From Chinchilla lanigera (lineage: Eukaryota > Chordata > Mammalia > Rodentia > Chinchillidae), in assembly GCF_000276665.1 (NCBI RefSeq), contig NW_004955501.1, forward strand, positions 4,837,655 to 4,901,654: DNA of 64,000 nt, read 5' to 3'. This document shows, in pieces, positions 63,789-64,000 of the stretch; the first letter of the stretch is position 1; the number at the start of each line of letters is the position of its first letter. The notes under the pieces are model-generated. The model did no database searches. It was not told the origin of the DNA and saw only the letters and a list, made by a program, of their open reading frames with translations. The translations under genes and the position numbers were made by a program.

Positions 63789-64000
63789 ACCATTTATAAC
63801 TTCTATAGATAACAAAAAAGAAGAAACCAAAGGTGCGAGCTCTCTGGTCCTTGTCCGATATACCAAAAAGGGTGATCCTGAAACATGGCAGGGATGTGAG
63901 CTGTGGGAATTCCCACTGCTGAGGAGCCAAAACCGGATGGCAGCTAAGTCCCTGTATATTCTGCAGCTCCATTCAGACAGGAGTGGGATGGAAAGCCCTG

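Overview
The window is eukaryotic nuclear DNA from a rodent, most likely outside the mouse/rat group. The evidence is split genes with GT-AG introns, B1 SINEs, tRNA-derived ID-type SINEs and one composite B1-dID SINE, LINE-1 copies of a rodent type, MaLR LTRs, and older mammalian repeats (MIR, L2, MER5, MER2/Tigger). The species cannot be fixed from the sequence. Two runs of N (39973-40072 and 54097-54236) are assembly gaps.

There is one protein-coding gene that I can support, on the minus strand. It has 17 coding exons between 57814 (start codon) and 6440 (stop codon). Read exon by exon, all splice sites are GT-AG, all phases join, and the reading frame is open for 2103 bases (700 residues). 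It is a complete bilobal transferrin-family protein. The exon 5 cysteine spacing and several local motifs fit the inhibitor of carbonic anhydrase (ICA/INHCA) branch better than serum transferrin. This gene is a degraded pseudogene in humans but looks intact here. Many metal- and anion-site residues are changed: the anion-binding arginine is lost in both lobes, and a tyrosine ligand is lost in the C-lobe. Six cysteines are lost as three complete disulfide pairs.

Layout from low to high coordinate: 1-6280 is 3' flank with old repeats and an LTR; 6280-57814 is the gene. Intron 9 (20047-26836) holds an antisense class I endogenous retrovirus fossil with gag-, protease- and RT-like stretches, a MaLR-type LTR and two B1s. 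Intron 7 holds a near full-length L1 inserted in a Tigger DNA transposon. Intron 6 holds an L1 whose 5' end carries about four 79-bp tandem monomers and whose middle is an N gap. Intron 2 holds a MER2 split by a B1, an L1 tail, a MaLR LTR and a 171-base pure pyrimidine tract. Intron 1 holds a third L1 interrupted by an ID SINE and by an LTR. A CpG-rich, apparently TATA-less promoter region covers about 57700-58230. From there to 64000 is 5' flank with repeats only; no second gene was seen.

The three recognisable young L1s all lie on the plus strand, antisense to the gene. No bacterial-type system, CRISPR array or operon is present.
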